Origin: Sphingobacterium olei
GTDB taxonomy: Bacteria > Bacteroidota > Bacteroidia > Sphingobacteriales > Sphingobacteriaceae
Direction: 5' to 3'
Length of the DNA: 64,000 bases
Assembly (NCBI RefSeq): GCF_005048855.1
Contig: NZ_SUME01000011.1
Coordinates: 62,001-126,000, forward strand
The notes beneath the pieces were generated by a model. It did no database searches, had not been told where the DNA came from, and saw nothing but the letters and a program-made list of their open reading frames with translations. Of this stretch, positions 51,353 to 60,352 are shown one piece after another. A program made the translations under genes and the position numbers. Position 1 is the first letter of the stretch, and the number at the start of each line of letters is the position of its first letter.

Positions 51353-52990
51353 CTAATCTTCAGAACTCAAAAACGGATACCTATAATCCGTATCAGGAGT
51401 AAATGTTTCTTTGATTGTGCGCGGAGATACCCAACGCAATAAGTTAATCATCGAACCTGCTTTATCATTTGTACCTGAACCGCGTGCTCCTCCAAAAGGC
51501 TGTTGGCCTACCACTGCACCGGTACATTTATCATTGATATAAAAGTTACCAGCGGCATTACGTAATGCATGTGTCGCTTCTTGGATAGCATAACGATCTT
51601 GAGAAATAACAGCACCTGTCAGTGCATAAATCGATGTGCTATCGACTAATTTCAACGTCTCACTCCAATCCTTGTCCTCATAAACATAAATCGTTAATAC
51701 AGGACCAAATAACTCTTCAGATAATGTTTCATAATCCGGTGTTTTGGCTAAAATAACAGTTGGTTCAATAAAATAACCTTTGGATTTATCATAACCTCCA
51801 CCGATAACGACTTCTGCATCTGCTGAATCTTTTGCCTTATCAATGTATTTTGTAATCTTATCAAACGCTTTTTCATCAATTACAGCATTAATGAAATTAC
51901 CGAAATCTTCGGTTCCACCCATTTTAAAAGATTTAATATCTTTTTCCATCGAATGCTGTAATTTCGACCAGAGCGACTGAGGAACATATGCACGTGATGC
52001 TGCCGAACATTTTTGCCCTTGATATTCGAATGCCCCACGCACTAAAGCAGTATTCAACACCGCTAAATCTGCAGAGGGATGAGCCAATATAAAATCTTTA
52101 CCACCTGTCTCTCCTACTATGCGAGGGTATGTTTTGTATAAATGAATATTCTGTCCAATTGTTTTCCAGATATCTTGGAACACGCCTGTAGAACCCGTAA
52201 AATGAATACCTGCAAAATCTGGATGTTTAAAGATAACATCTCCAGCATCTGGACCCGATACGTACACTAAGTTGATTACGCCATCAGGTAGACCAGCTTC
52301 TTTAAAAATTTGCATTAAAATATTTGCAGAATATATTTGGGCATTCGAAGGCTTCCATACAACAACATTTCCCATCATCGCTACACATGAAGGCAGATTG
52401 CCTGCAATAGCTGTAAAATTGAATGGTGTTAATGCAAAAACAAAACCTTCTAATGGACGTTGTTCAACACGATTCCATACACCTTTACTATTTGCGGGAG
52501 GTTGTTGCGCATAAATCTCACTCATATACTGTACGTTAAAACGTAAAAAATCAGTAAACTCACAGGCTGAATCGATTTCAGCTTGATACGCACTTTTCGA
52601 TTGCCCCAGCATCGTCGCGGCGTTCAACTTATACCGGTATTTGGTAGCAGCTAATTCCGCTGCTTTCAAGAAAATCGCCGCACGTTGTTCCCATGCTAGA
52701 TTTTCCCAATCCGCTTTAGCAGCCAACGCGGCATGAATAGCATCCGTCACATGTGATTTTGTACCTTGAGAATAATATCCCAATACATGCTGGTGATCGT
52801 GCGGAGGGGTTAATTTCACTTTATTTTCTGTGCGAACTTCTTCGCTACCGATATACATCGGAACGTCGATCTCATTTGCTCTCGCCTCAGAAATAGCTGC
52901 TTTCAATAAACTTCTTTCTTTCGTCCCGGGAGCGTATGTATATACCGGTTCATTTACAGGAGCCGGAACATTAAAAAAACCTTTTAACAT
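51353..52990 (-). CDS. pruA: 1-pyrroline-5-carboxylate dehydrogenase
   Basis: 545 residues, the length of the stand-alone bacterial/eukaryotic type. It oxidises P5C (glutamate semialdehyde) to glutamate with NAD, the second step of proline breakdown. The aldehyde dehydrogenase cysteine is in 'EYQGQKCSAASRAYVP', and 'VGETGGKDFILAHPSAD', 'GNFYINDKCTGAVVGQQPFGGARGSG' and 'SEELFGPVLTIYVYEDKDWSE' are typical of the P5CDH branch. No putA/proline dehydrogenase gene is near. An AraC-family gene lies upstream on the same strand after about 280 bases with no gene. Confidence 0.96.
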   Translation of the reverse strand: MLKGFFNVPAPVNEPVYTYAPGTKERSLLKAAISEARANEIDVPMYIGSEEVRTENKVKLTPPHDHQHVLGYYSQGTKSHVTDAIHAALAAKADWENLAWEQRAAIFLKAAELAATKYRYKLNAATMLGQSKSAYQAEIDSACEFTDFLRFNVQYMSEIYAQQPPANSKGVWNRVEQRPLEGFVFALTPFNFTAIAGNLPSCVAMMGNVVVWKPSNAQIYSANILMQIFKEAGLPDGVINLVYVSGPDAGDVIFKHPDFAGIHFTGSTGVFQDIWKTIGQNIHLYKTYPRIVGETGGKDFILAHPSADLAVLNTALVRGAFEYQGQKCSAASRAYVPQSLWSKLQHSMEKDIKSFKMGGTEDFGNFINAVIDEKAFDKITKYIDKAKDSADAEVVIGGGYDKSKGYFIEPTVILAKTPDYETLSEELFGPVLTIYVYEDKDWSETLKLVDSTSIYALTGAVISQDRYAIQEATHALRNAAGNFYINDKCTGAVVGQQPFGGARGSGTNDKAGSMINLLRWVSPRTIKETFTPDTDYRYPFLSSED

Positions 52991-53272
52991 AATTCTATTT
53001 TTGTTTATGTAAAGTTACGTTATAATTAATTCTATCGGTATACCACATTTGTCCATCACTTAACCTATTTTATCCATAAACGGATTTATCTTAAAAGACG
53101 ATGCCATGATCGGCCCTAGCGCATCAAATAATTCATAACAAACTAAAATACAATCGAAAAGAGTAAAAAAATATCGCTTAACTAACCACGGAAAACCTTA
53201 TTTTACTAAAAAAGAGGGGGATTTTCGCGGAAGCACAAAAGACAAATTATGTTACACATTACCCGTAACATC

Positions 53273-54142
53273 TTAAACAATTGTATGTAGCTGCATATAA
53301 TTATGGGGAGAAAGCCCCATAATACGCTTAAAAACACGATTAAAATGAACGATGTTATTAAAGCCTACTTGGAAAGCTGTTTCAGAAATACTTTCAGTCT
53401 TTTTATTCATTAAAAGCTGACAGGCTTTTTCAATTCTGACTTCGTTTAAAAAACCAATATAAGTTTTCATGGTATGCTTTTTAAAAAACTTACAAAATGA
53501 TGTGGGAGTCATATAAACCAAGGAAGCAACTTCACCAATGCTGATATCATGATCAAAATTATCTAACGTATATTTGAATACAGAACTTATCCGCTCTCCG
53601 TCTTTATCCGAATAAATTAGATTGCGGATACCGGAATACAAGGATATAGCGGCATTGCGATATTGCAAAAGGGTATGCAAAAGTGTTATGAATTCAGTAA
53701 ACTTGGGAATTCCTACTTTGTGCAATAAGTTTAAAAAATTATCGCGCAACGACTGGGCAACAGATGACTCTATTCTTTTACTTACATCTAGTTCGAGAAA
53801 GTATGTACTGAGATCGGCGAATTCGGCCAATGTAAAAAATTTAGCCATCCTATCGAGATTAACAAATAGATGGATGGCATGGATCGTATCTTCCTCTGCC
53901 ACTTTTTCGGCTCCGTATTTATCAAACATATGCGGTTCGTTCGGTTTCAGGATAAACACATCGTCTTGATTAAAAGATTGAACAACATTCCCAATCATGA
54001 TGGTCCCCCTCCCTTTCAGAATATAGGTAATCTGAAGTTCCTCGTGTCGATGATAATAACCATAAAAATTATCCTTCTTATCTTCCAAAAGAGCAAACAG
54101 ATCTTCCCCATACACCGGAACAGTAAATTGTATCGCCTTCAT
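53273..54142 (-). CDS. AraC-family regulator with cupin-like sensor domain
   Basis: 289 residues. Residues about 10-130 are a cupin-like ligand domain ('EDLFALLEDKKDNFYGYYHRHEELQITYILKGRGTIMIGN' region), and the C-terminal 100 residues form the two AraC helix-turn-helix motifs ('ISIGEVASLVYMTPTSFCKFFK' and 'SISETAFQVGFNNIVHFNRVFKRIMG'). The upstream msrA gene ends 17 bases away on the same strand, so the pair may be co-transcribed. It might also control the downstream pruA gene across the 53000-53270 gap, which has no obvious ORF but a small hairpin (ATGTTAC/GTAACAT, 53249-53271). Confidence 0.92.
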   Translation of the reverse strand: MKAIQFTVPVYGEDLFALLEDKKDNFYGYYHRHEELQITYILKGRGTIMIGNVVQSFNQDDVFILKPNEPHMFDKYGAEKVAEEDTIHAIHLFVNLDRMAKFFTLAEFADLSTYFLELDVSKRIESSVAQSLRDNFLNLLHKVGIPKFTEFITLLHTLLQYRNAAISLYSGIRNLIYSDKDGERISSVFKYTLDNFDHDISIGEVASLVYMTPTSFCKFFKKHTMKTYIGFLNEVRIEKACQLLMNKKTESISETAFQVGFNNIVHFNRVFKRIMGLSPHNYMQLHTIV

Positions 54143-54159
54143 AATTGGGCTACTAATTC

Positions 54160-54795
54160 CTATTTTAATTTATCCGCAAACACTTTTTTAAACTTGTCCA
54201 TTTTTGGCTTAATAACCAACCGACAATACATTTCATTTGGATTCAAGGCATAATAATTTTGGTGGTAATCTTCCGCCTTGTAAAATTCCGTGGCTTTCTC
54301 TATCGTGGTAACGATTGCCTCATCATAAGCTTTAGCCTCGTTTAATTTTTCGATATAATATCTCGCCTTTTTTTCCTGCTCCTCATCCAACGGAAATATA
54401 GCAGAACGATACTGCGTTCCGATATCATTACCTTGTCTATTAAGCTGTGTAGGATCATGTACTAAGAAAAAGGCTTCCAATAATCCGTCGTAGCTTATTT
54501 TTGAGGGGTCAAATTTTATCATAACCGCTTCAGCATGTCCTGTATTACCCGCTGAGACCTGCGCATAGTTCGGATTCGCTACATGACCGCCAATATATCC
54601 CGATACTACGGTATCTACACCATCCAATAACAATAAAGGTGCTTCTACACACCAAAAACATCCTGCAGCCAATATTGCCGTATTCGACGCATTTTCCATA
54701 TTTTTAATTTGTTTAATTTCCATTGTCTTCGAATTCATATTCTGACAAGATCCCAAAACCGGAAACAATAACAACAGCAATCCTATCTTTTTCAT
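54160..54795 (-). CDS. msrA: Peptide methionine (S)-S-oxide reductase, lipoprotein form
   Basis: 211 residues from the ATG at 54795 ('MKKIGLLLLL'); a longer frame begins upstream but would spoil the signal peptide. A lipobox 'PVLGSC' puts the lipid on Cys17, so it repairs oxidised methionine in periplasmic or outer-membrane proteins. The catalytic motif 'AAGCFWCVEAP' has Cys46. 'EAVMIKFDPSKISYDGLLEAFFLVHDPTQLNRQGNDIGTQYRS' is typical of the fold. No MsrB is fused or adjacent. Confidence 0.95.
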   Translation of the reverse strand: MKKIGLLLLLFPVLGSCQNMNSKTMEIKQIKNMENASNTAILAAGCFWCVEAPLLLLDGVDTVVSGYIGGHVANPNYAQVSAGNTGHAEAVMIKFDPSKISYDGLLEAFFLVHDPTQLNRQGNDIGTQYRSAIFPLDEEQEKKARYYIEKLNEAKAYDEAIVTTIEKATEFYKAEDYHQNYYALNPNEMYCRLVIKPKMDKFKKVFADKLK

Positions 54796-54908
54796 CCGTA
54801 TAAAATTTTGTTCTCCATGGTGATAAAGTTGTGCCGATTCATTTTTCATCTTAAATCAGGATAACTTCCTATTCCATCAACTTAATTATTATGGTACTAG
54901 AACTAAAA

Positions 54909-54936
54909 AAGGCGACATAGAATACTATATCGCCTT
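54909..54936 (-). terminator. Terminator of the superoxide dismutase gene
   Basis: About 12 pairs with one mismatch (AAGGCGACATAG against CTATATCGCCTT) and a 4-base loop, followed by T-rich sequence on the minus strand, about 20 bases after the sod stop. Confidence 0.8.
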
Positions 54937-54955
54937 CCTTAAACTTCTAAAATTA

Positions 54956-55564
54956 TTATTTCGCAGAAGCATAGTTTTGCGCGACAGCATCCCAATTAAC
55001 AACGTTAAAAATTGCATCTAGGTACGCCGGACGTTTATTTTGGTACTTCAAATAGTATGCGTGTTCCCAAACATCAATACCAAAAATTGGAGTACCTTTT
55101 ACTTCAGCCACATCCATTAATGGATTATCCTGATTAGGCGTAGATGTAACCGCTAATTTACCATCCTCACCAACAATTAACCAAGACCAGCCCGAGCCAA
55201 ACCGTGTTGCTCCTGCTTCTTGCAATTTCTTTTTTAATTCATCAAAAGATCCGAAAGTTTCCTCAATAGCTTGTGCCAATTCACCTGTTGGAGTACCGCC
55301 AGCATTAGGGCCTAAAACAGACCAAAATAACTGGTGATTAAAATGTCCACCACCATTATTACGAACAGCTGGTGAATATTTACTCACATTTTTAAGGATA
55401 TCTTCTAAAGACGCATTTTCCGCATCCGTTCCGGCGATAGCCTTATTTAAATTGTCGATATAAGCTTGATGGTGACGATCATGGTGGATTTCCATGGTCT
55501 CTCTATCAATATGTGGTTCTAATGCCTCTGCAGCATATGGTAATGCCTCTAATTCAAATGCCAT
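54956..55564 (-). CDS. sod: Superoxide dismutase, Fe/Mn family
   Basis: 202 residues. The metal ligands of the family are present: the first His in 'MEIHHDRHHQAYIDNL' (26), the second in 'NNGGGHFNHQLFW' (about 76), and the Asp-x3-His pair in 'DVWEHAYYL' (about 163 and 167). It dismutates superoxide. Iron or manganese use cannot be fixed from this text alone. It has its own terminator and lies next to msrA, another oxidative-damage gene, on the same strand. Confidence 0.96.
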   Translation of the reverse strand: MAFELEALPYAAEALEPHIDRETMEIHHDRHHQAYIDNLNKAIAGTDAENASLEDILKNVSKYSPAVRNNGGGHFNHQLFWSVLGPNAGGTPTGELAQAIEETFGSFDELKKKLQEAGATRFGSGWSWLIVGEDGKLAVTSTPNQDNPLMDVAEVKGTPIFGIDVWEHAYYLKYQNKRPAYLDAIFNVVNWDAVAQNYASAK

Positions 55565-55659
55565 AGTTTTTATGTTTATTAATTATTTAAAATTGAATGC
55601 ACGAATATAACAAATTTCGTTCGACGTTTGTTTATCCAAATCGTGATTTTGTGGATAAA

Positions 55660-56127
55660 TCAGCGTTTATTACGAAAAAATGATTTAATTAATGTTGCGC
55701 AATCCTCTTCCATTACTCCTCCAATTATTTCTGTCTTAGGATGGATAATTTGTTGGTTAAATTTAGTAAAACCCCGCTTCTCGTCTTTTGCACCATACAC
55801 TATTCGGGATATTTGGGTCCAATAGGATGCTCCTGCACACATTACACAGGGCTCTATAGTAACATACAAGGTACAATCTTTTAAATATTTCCCTCCAATA
55901 AAATTAGAAGCGGCGGTAAATGCCTGCATTTCAGCATGCGCCGTAACATCATTCAGGCGCTCAGTCAGATTATAGCCTTTTCCAATGATTTTTCCTTGCG
56001 AAACAATTATAGCACCTATTGGTACTTCATCCTCTTCAAATGCACGCTGCGCCAAGCGCAGTGCCTCCTTCATATATAGCTCGTCTGTCGATAAAGACGT
56101 GTCATTTTCAAAATTATAAACCCGCAT
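55660..56127 (-). CDS. tadA: tRNA-specific adenosine deaminase (TadA-like nucleoside deaminase)
   Basis: 155 residues. It would turn adenosine 34 of tRNA-Arg into inosine. The zinc site is 'HAEMQAF' with His and Glu, and 'TIEPCVMCAGA' with the two Cys. The C-terminus 'IIGGVMEEDCATLIKSFFRNKR' matches TadA of Bacteroidota. The start is 2 bases after the stop of the CsaA-like gene, so the three genes at 56686-55660 form one operon. Confidence 0.92.
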   Translation of the reverse strand: MRVYNFENDTSLSTDELYMKEALRLAQRAFEEDEVPIGAIIVSQGKIIGKGYNLTERLNDVTAHAEMQAFTAASNFIGGKYLKDCTLYVTIEPCVMCAGASYWTQISRIVYGAKDEKRGFTKFNQQIIHPKTEIIGGVMEEDCATLIKSFFRNKR

Positions 56128-56129
56128 TT

Positions 56130-56465
56130 TTATTTTAATTTGGCGCCATTCGGTAATCGGCGCTCCACACCGGAGAGTACGATATCCCCATTTTGATCTT
56201 CAAATCCAGTGACCAAACATTCGGATAGAAACTTGCCGATCTGCTTTTTAGGGAAATTGACAACCGCTATAATCTGCCGATTTATTAATTCTTCTTTAGT
56301 ATATAATCTCGTAATTTGAGCGCTGGATTTTTTAACGCCTAATTCGCCAAAATCAATACGAAGTTGATACGCTGGTTTACGCGCTTCAGGAAAATCATTC
56401 ACCTCCACAATTGTACCTACACGAAGATCAACTTTTTCAAAATCTGCCCAACTTATCTGCTCCAT
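56130..56465 (-). CDS. CsaA/YgjH-like tRNA-binding protein
   Basis: 111 residues, an OB-fold tRNA-binding domain ('FEKVDLRVGTIVEVNDFPEARKPAYQL', 'VAVVNFPKKQIGKFLSECLVTGFED'). Such small proteins bind tRNA or act as chaperones for exported proteins (CsaA). It lies between a CsbD-like gene (5 bases upstream) and tadA (2 bases downstream); linking a tRNA-binding domain with tRNA deaminase is suggestive but not proof of joint function. Confidence 0.9.
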   Translation of the reverse strand: MEQISWADFEKVDLRVGTIVEVNDFPEARKPAYQLRIDFGELGVKKSSAQITRLYTKEELINRQIIAVVNFPKKQIGKFLSECLVTGFEDQNGDIVLSGVERRLPNGAKLK

Positions 56466-56470
56466 GTCCG

Positions 56471-56686
56471 TTACAACCTATTACTGTCTAAATCGCTCAA
56501 TTCTTTAGAAAGTGTGAAAAGTACATATTCCCTATTTCTACGTAACCTTTTTGCTAAGCGTGTCAATAATTCATCTTCTTCGCCTTCGATGTACCGCAAA
56601 TCAGCATCCGTCAGGTGGTTATACTTTCGTTGCAGTTTTATTTTTAGTGTTTCCCAATCAGAATTTGAGATTTTGAACGTTATCAT
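56471..56686 (-). CDS. CsbD-like small stress-type protein
   Basis: 71 residues. The text resembles the CsbD family, with 'WETLKIKLQRKYNHLTDADLRYIEGEEDELL' split across a helix and 'RLRRNREYVL'. Function unknown; in other bacteria the family is induced by general stress. It is first in a three-gene operon with csaA-like and tadA genes. Confidence 0.7.
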   Translation of the reverse strand: MITFKISNSDWETLKIKLQRKYNHLTDADLRYIEGEEDELLTRLAKRLRRNREYVLFTLSKELSDLDSNRL

Positions 56687-56752
56687 ATAATAATCATTTA
56701 TGTTAGTTAAGGATTAATTCTTATTTTAGTTGCTAAATTTAACACTTATCAC

Positions 56753-57334
56753 ATGAAAAAACTAATACTTGCAGCAATTGTATGCTTACTATCGGTAACT
56801 TATTCGCAGGCACAATTACTTCCATCATTTAAATTGGGTGTAAAAGGAGCTCTAGGCTTTTCTACACTACATTCAGAGGGTAAATTATTCAACTCCAATA
56901 CGAAGACAGGTTATCAACTGGGGTTATGGGGCCGTGTAGGAATAGCGGGCTTTCACGTACAACCTGAGGCGTATTTTGCCAACAAAAAAGTAGGCCTTAA
57001 AGACGGAAATGAAAGTGGAGACGCCACGTTCAAAAGCTTTGACGTACCTGTTTTGCTGGGAACGAAAATAGGTTTAGGTCCGATTGGCTTCCGTGTGCAA
57101 GCAGGCCCCGTATTTTCCTTTGCACAGGATGGTGATATTGATTTCACACAGGCGACAAATTGGGATAGTTACAAGAAAACTTCAACAGGAATCATTGGAG
57201 GAATTGGCGCGGATATAAGCAAGCTAACCGTAGATTTACGTTACGAGCATGGGTTGACTAACCTTAACGGCAGTGGAAACGATAATCAAAAAATAAGAAT
57301 GTGGACCATCGGCGTAGGTTTCGCTTTCTTATAG
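56753..57334 (+). CDS. Small outer-membrane beta-barrel protein
   Basis: 193 residues. A signal peptide ends near 'YSQAQ' (residue 20). The remainder is alternating amphipathic beta strands, as in PorT/OmpW-like eight-strand barrels ('KLGVKGALGFSTLHSEGK', 'LGPIGFRVQAGPVFSFAQDGD'), with a C-terminal end 'WTIGVGFAFL' that fits the last-strand aromatic rule. Ligand or role is unknown. A strong terminator follows. Confidence 0.85.
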   Translation: MKKLILAAIVCLLSVTYSQAQLLPSFKLGVKGALGFSTLHSEGKLFNSNTKTGYQLGLWGRVGIAGFHVQPEAYFANKKVGLKDGNESGDATFKSFDVPVLLGTKIGLGPIGFRVQAGPVFSFAQDGDIDFTQATNWDSYKKTSTGIIGGIGADISKLTVDLRYEHGLTNLNGSGNDNQKIRMWTIGVGFAFL

Positions 57335-57359
57335 GCGGTATATCTGTATAGAAATACCA

Positions 57360-57401
57360 GCTAAAAGAGGTCGGATGCTAATGCATCCGACCTCTTTTAG
57401 C
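57360..57401 (+). terminator. Terminator of the beta-barrel gene
   Basis: Perfect inverted repeat with 19-base arms (begins GCTAAAAGAGGTCGG) around a 4-base loop (TAAT). Confidence 0.9.
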
Positions 57402-57473
57402 AATAAGAGATTAGAACAATTCTAAATTATAGGTTTTTTGTATTATAACAGGATTTATTATAAAGTAAATAGA

Positions 57474-57481
57474 TATTTTTG
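57474..57481 (+). promoter_or_regulatory. Candidate -7 box of the sdhCAB operon
   Basis: TATTTTTG at 57474-57481, 25 bases before the sdhC ATG. The TTTG partner is not at the ideal distance. Confidence 0.45.
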
Positions 57482-57505
57482 CACTTAAAATAAATTATAA
57501 GGATA

Positions 57506-58282
57506 ATGAGTAGTAAATCGAAGCCAGTTTTAAGTTCTTCTATTGGGAAGAAGCTGATCATGAGCTTAACAGGACTATTTTTATGTACGTTCTTAGTTAT
57601 TCACTTGATCGGTAACTTGCAGTTATTTAAAAGCGATGACGGGTATGCATTTAACAATTATGCATATTTCATGACACATTTTACACCTATTAAAGTAGTT
57701 TCTTACTTACTTTATGCTTCTATTATCATTCATGCTGTCTATGCGATAGTATTGACCATGAATAATAGAAAAGCCAGACCTATTGGATACAAACAATATG
57801 ATGGACAATCAAATAGTAAATGGAATTCTCGCAACATGGGCATCTTAGGTACTATCATTTTAGTATTTTTAGCTACTCATTTACAAAACTTCTGGTGGAA
57901 ATACCATAATGATCAAGTACCTTATGTAGAATATCGTAAAGACCTTTCTACCGGAGCCATAACGACCTACGAATTGCAAGCCGCAGACTTCACGGAATAT
58001 TCGGTAATTACTGATAATGGCGTAGAGGTAACAAAAGCGCGAAATCTATACAAACAAGTTGATTTTGCATTTCAAAACATTGGTTTGGTTGCATTATACG
58101 TTATTGCAATGGCAGCCTTAGCATTCCATTTAATTCATGGTTTTGGTTCTGCATTTCAGACAATAGGTTTTAATCATAAGAAATATGTGCCCATTATCCG
58201 ATTCTTAGGTGTTTGGATATTTGGTATCATTATCCCTATCGCATTTGCATTAATGCCATTATATTTTTATTTCATTAAGTAA
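57506..58282 (+). CDS. sdhC: Succinate dehydrogenase/fumarate reductase cytochrome b subunit
   Basis: 258 residues with five hydrophobic helices and one loop of about 60 residues between helices 3 and 4 ('YVEYRKDLSTGAITTYEL'). This is the single-subunit cytochrome b of the type-B complexes of Bacteroidota, which anchors SdhAB, holds two hemes b and reacts with menaquinone. 'LCTFLVIHLIGNL' in helix 1 contains a likely heme-ligand His. It starts a three-gene operon (48 bases to sdhA). Confidence 0.95.
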   Translation: MSSKSKPVLSSSIGKKLIMSLTGLFLCTFLVIHLIGNLQLFKSDDGYAFNNYAYFMTHFTPIKVVSYLLYASIIIHAVYAIVLTMNNRKARPIGYKQYDGQSNSKWNSRNMGILGTIILVFLATHLQNFWWKYHNDQVPYVEYRKDLSTGAITTYELQAADFTEYSVITDNGVEVTKARNLYKQVDFAFQNIGLVALYVIAMAALAFHLIHGFGSAFQTIGFNHKKYVPIIRFLGVWIFGIIIPIAFALMPLYFYFIK

Positions 58283-58330
58283 TATTTTAGGATAGCGTAT
58301 TACGCAGATCTATTAAAATAAATAAAGCAT

Positions 58331-60265
58331 ATGTTAGATTCAAAAGTACCTGCAGGCCCATTGGCTGAAAAATGGTCAAAACATAAATTTGAAATGAAGC
58401 TAGTTAATCCAGCTAACAAACGTAAATTTACAATTATCGTTGTTGGTACAGGTTTAGCAGGAGCTTCTGCTGCTGCTTCATTGGCAGAATTGGGTTATAA
58501 TGTAAAAACATTTTGTTATCAGGATTCTCCTCGTCGTGCACATTCTATTGCCGCTCAAGGTGGTATTAATGCCGCAAAAGATTACCAAAATGACGGAGAC
58601 TCTGTATTCCGTTTATTCTACGACACCATCAAAGGAGGTGATTACCGCGCGCGCGAAGCTAATGTTTACCGCTTAGCGGAAGTTTCGACAAATATTATCG
58701 ATCAATGTGTTGCTCAAGGTGTACCTTTTGCGCGTGAGTATGGCGGATTATTAGACAACCGTTCATTTGGAGGTGCGCAAGTATCCCGTACGTTTTACGC
58801 ACGTGGTCAGACGGGACAACAACTTTTATTGGGGGCTTATTCGGCGTTAAACCGTCAAATTCAAAAAGGTAAAGTTCAGTCCTACACCCGTCATGAAATG
58901 CTTGATCTAGTGAAGGTTGACGGTCAGGCACGTGGTATTATCACCCGTGATATGGTAACCGGAAAGATCGAAGCACATGAAGGACATGCCGTATTATTGT
59001 GTACCGGCGGATATGGAAACGTATTCTTCTTGTCTACAAATGCTATGGGATGTAATATAACTGCAGCTTGGAGGGCCCACAAACGGGGTGCTTTCTTTGC
59101 AAACCCTTGCTATACACAGATCCATCCTACTTGTATTCCTGTGACAGGCGATCACCAGTCTAAATTAACATTAATGTCGGAATCGTTACGTAATGATGGT
59201 CGCGTATGGGTTCCTAAAACAACAGAACTAGCTGCTAAATTGCGAAAAGGAGAACTGAAAGCTGCAGATATTAAAGAAGATGATAGGGATTATTTCTTAG
59301 AGCGTAAATACCCTTCATTCGGTAATTTAGTTCCTCGTGATGTAGCATCAAGAAATGCGAAAGAAGCGGTAGATGATGGCCGAGGTGTGGGTAAATCAGG
59401 TGTCGCTGTATTTCTAGATTTTGCAGACGCTATACAACGTTTGGGTGAAGATACGGTACGTGCTAAATATGGCAACTTATTTGACATGTACTACCAAATC
59501 ACTGACGAAAATCCTTATAAGCAACCCATGCGTATTTACCCGGCTGTTCACTATACCATGGGTGGTGTGTGGGTAGACTACAATTTGATGACGACAGTCC
59601 CAGGTCTTTATGCGTTAGGAGAGTGTAACTTTTCCGATCACGGCGCAAATCGTCTGGGTGCTTCTGCATTAATGCAAGGTTTGTCAGACGGTTATTTTGT
59701 AATTCCATACACAGTAGGTGATTATTTGGCAAAACTAGGAAACTTCAATCCTGTAGATAAAAATCATCCGGCATTCGAACAAACCCGTCAAGAAGTAGAG
59801 CAAAAAATCAATGCACTGTTGGCATTAAAAGGTGAAAAAACCGTTGACGATATCCATAAAGAATTGGGGCATATCATGTGGGAATACTGCGGTATGGCAC
59901 GTACTGCAGAAGGCCTGACCAAAGCGAAAGGATTAATCCAAGAATTGAAAAAAGAATTCTGGAGCAATGTCAAAGTCTTAGGCGAGAATGAGGAATTAAA
60001 TATGTCTCTTGAAAAAGCAGGCCGAGTAGCCGACTTTATCGAGCTGGGGGAACTAATGGTAGATGATGCGTTGAATCGTAGAGAATCCTGTGGAGGACAC
60101 TTTCGTTTAGAATCACAAACTGAAGAAGGTGAAGCATTACGTATAGATGAGGAATTCACTTATGTATCAGCATGGGAGTATACAGGTGATGATCAACCAG
60201 AAGTTCTTCACAAAGAAGAGTTAGTATTCGAGAACGTTAAGTTAACACAAAGAAGTTATAAATAG
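58331..60265 (+). CDS. sdhA: Succinate dehydrogenase/fumarate reductase flavoprotein subunit
   Basis: 644 residues. The FAD-binding motif 'IIVVGTGLAGASAAASLAELG' (about 35-55), the covalent-FAD His region 'RRAHSIAAQGGINAA' (about 70-84), and the catalytic 'HYTMGGVWVDY' and 'GECNFSDHGANRLGAS' regions are present. It oxidises succinate to fumarate in the citric acid cycle or works in reverse. It lies 48 bases after sdhC and 87 bases before sdhB. Confidence 0.97.
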   Translation: MLDSKVPAGPLAEKWSKHKFEMKLVNPANKRKFTIIVVGTGLAGASAAASLAELGYNVKTFCYQDSPRRAHSIAAQGGINAAKDYQNDGDSVFRLFYDTIKGGDYRAREANVYRLAEVSTNIIDQCVAQGVPFAREYGGLLDNRSFGGAQVSRTFYARGQTGQQLLLGAYSALNRQIQKGKVQSYTRHEMLDLVKVDGQARGIITRDMVTGKIEAHEGHAVLLCTGGYGNVFFLSTNAMGCNITAAWRAHKRGAFFANPCYTQIHPTCIPVTGDHQSKLTLMSESLRNDGRVWVPKTTELAAKLRKGELKAADIKEDDRDYFLERKYPSFGNLVPRDVASRNAKEAVDDGRGVGKSGVAVFLDFADAIQRLGEDTVRAKYGNLFDMYYQITDENPYKQPMRIYPAVHYTMGGVWVDYNLMTTVPGLYALGECNFSDHGANRLGASALMQGLSDGYFVIPYTVGDYLAKLGNFNPVDKNHPAFEQTRQEVEQKINALLALKGEKTVDDIHKELGHIMWEYCGMARTAEGLTKAKGLIQELKKEFWSNVKVLGENEELNMSLEKAGRVADFIELGELMVDDALNRRESCGGHFRLESQTEEGEALRIDEEFTYVSAWEYTGDDQPEVLHKEELVFENVKLTQRSYK

Positions 60266-60313
60266 ATGTGAGATAAAAGATCTGAAATAATAGACAGTGA
60301 AAAATCCTAGTAT

Positions 60314-60341
60314 CTCAGATCTCCAATCTCCAATCTCAAAT
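60314..60341 (+). repeat. Tandem heptamer repeats between sdhA and sdhB
   Basis: Four 7-base units of the form CTCNNAT (CTCAGAT, CTCCAAT, CTCCAAT, CTCAAAT) follow each other. An inverted 8-base pair, AGATCTGA at 60278-60285 and TCAGATCT at 60315-60322, joins the first unit to the region just after sdhA. Confidence 0.65.
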
Positions 60342-60352
60342 CATATACAGAT

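Noticed and set aside
52991..53272. A hidden gene or operator in the gap between pruA and the AraC regulator
   Set aside because: No frame of useful length was seen, and the only structure is a 7-base hairpin near the AraC stop. An operator cannot be identified with confidence.
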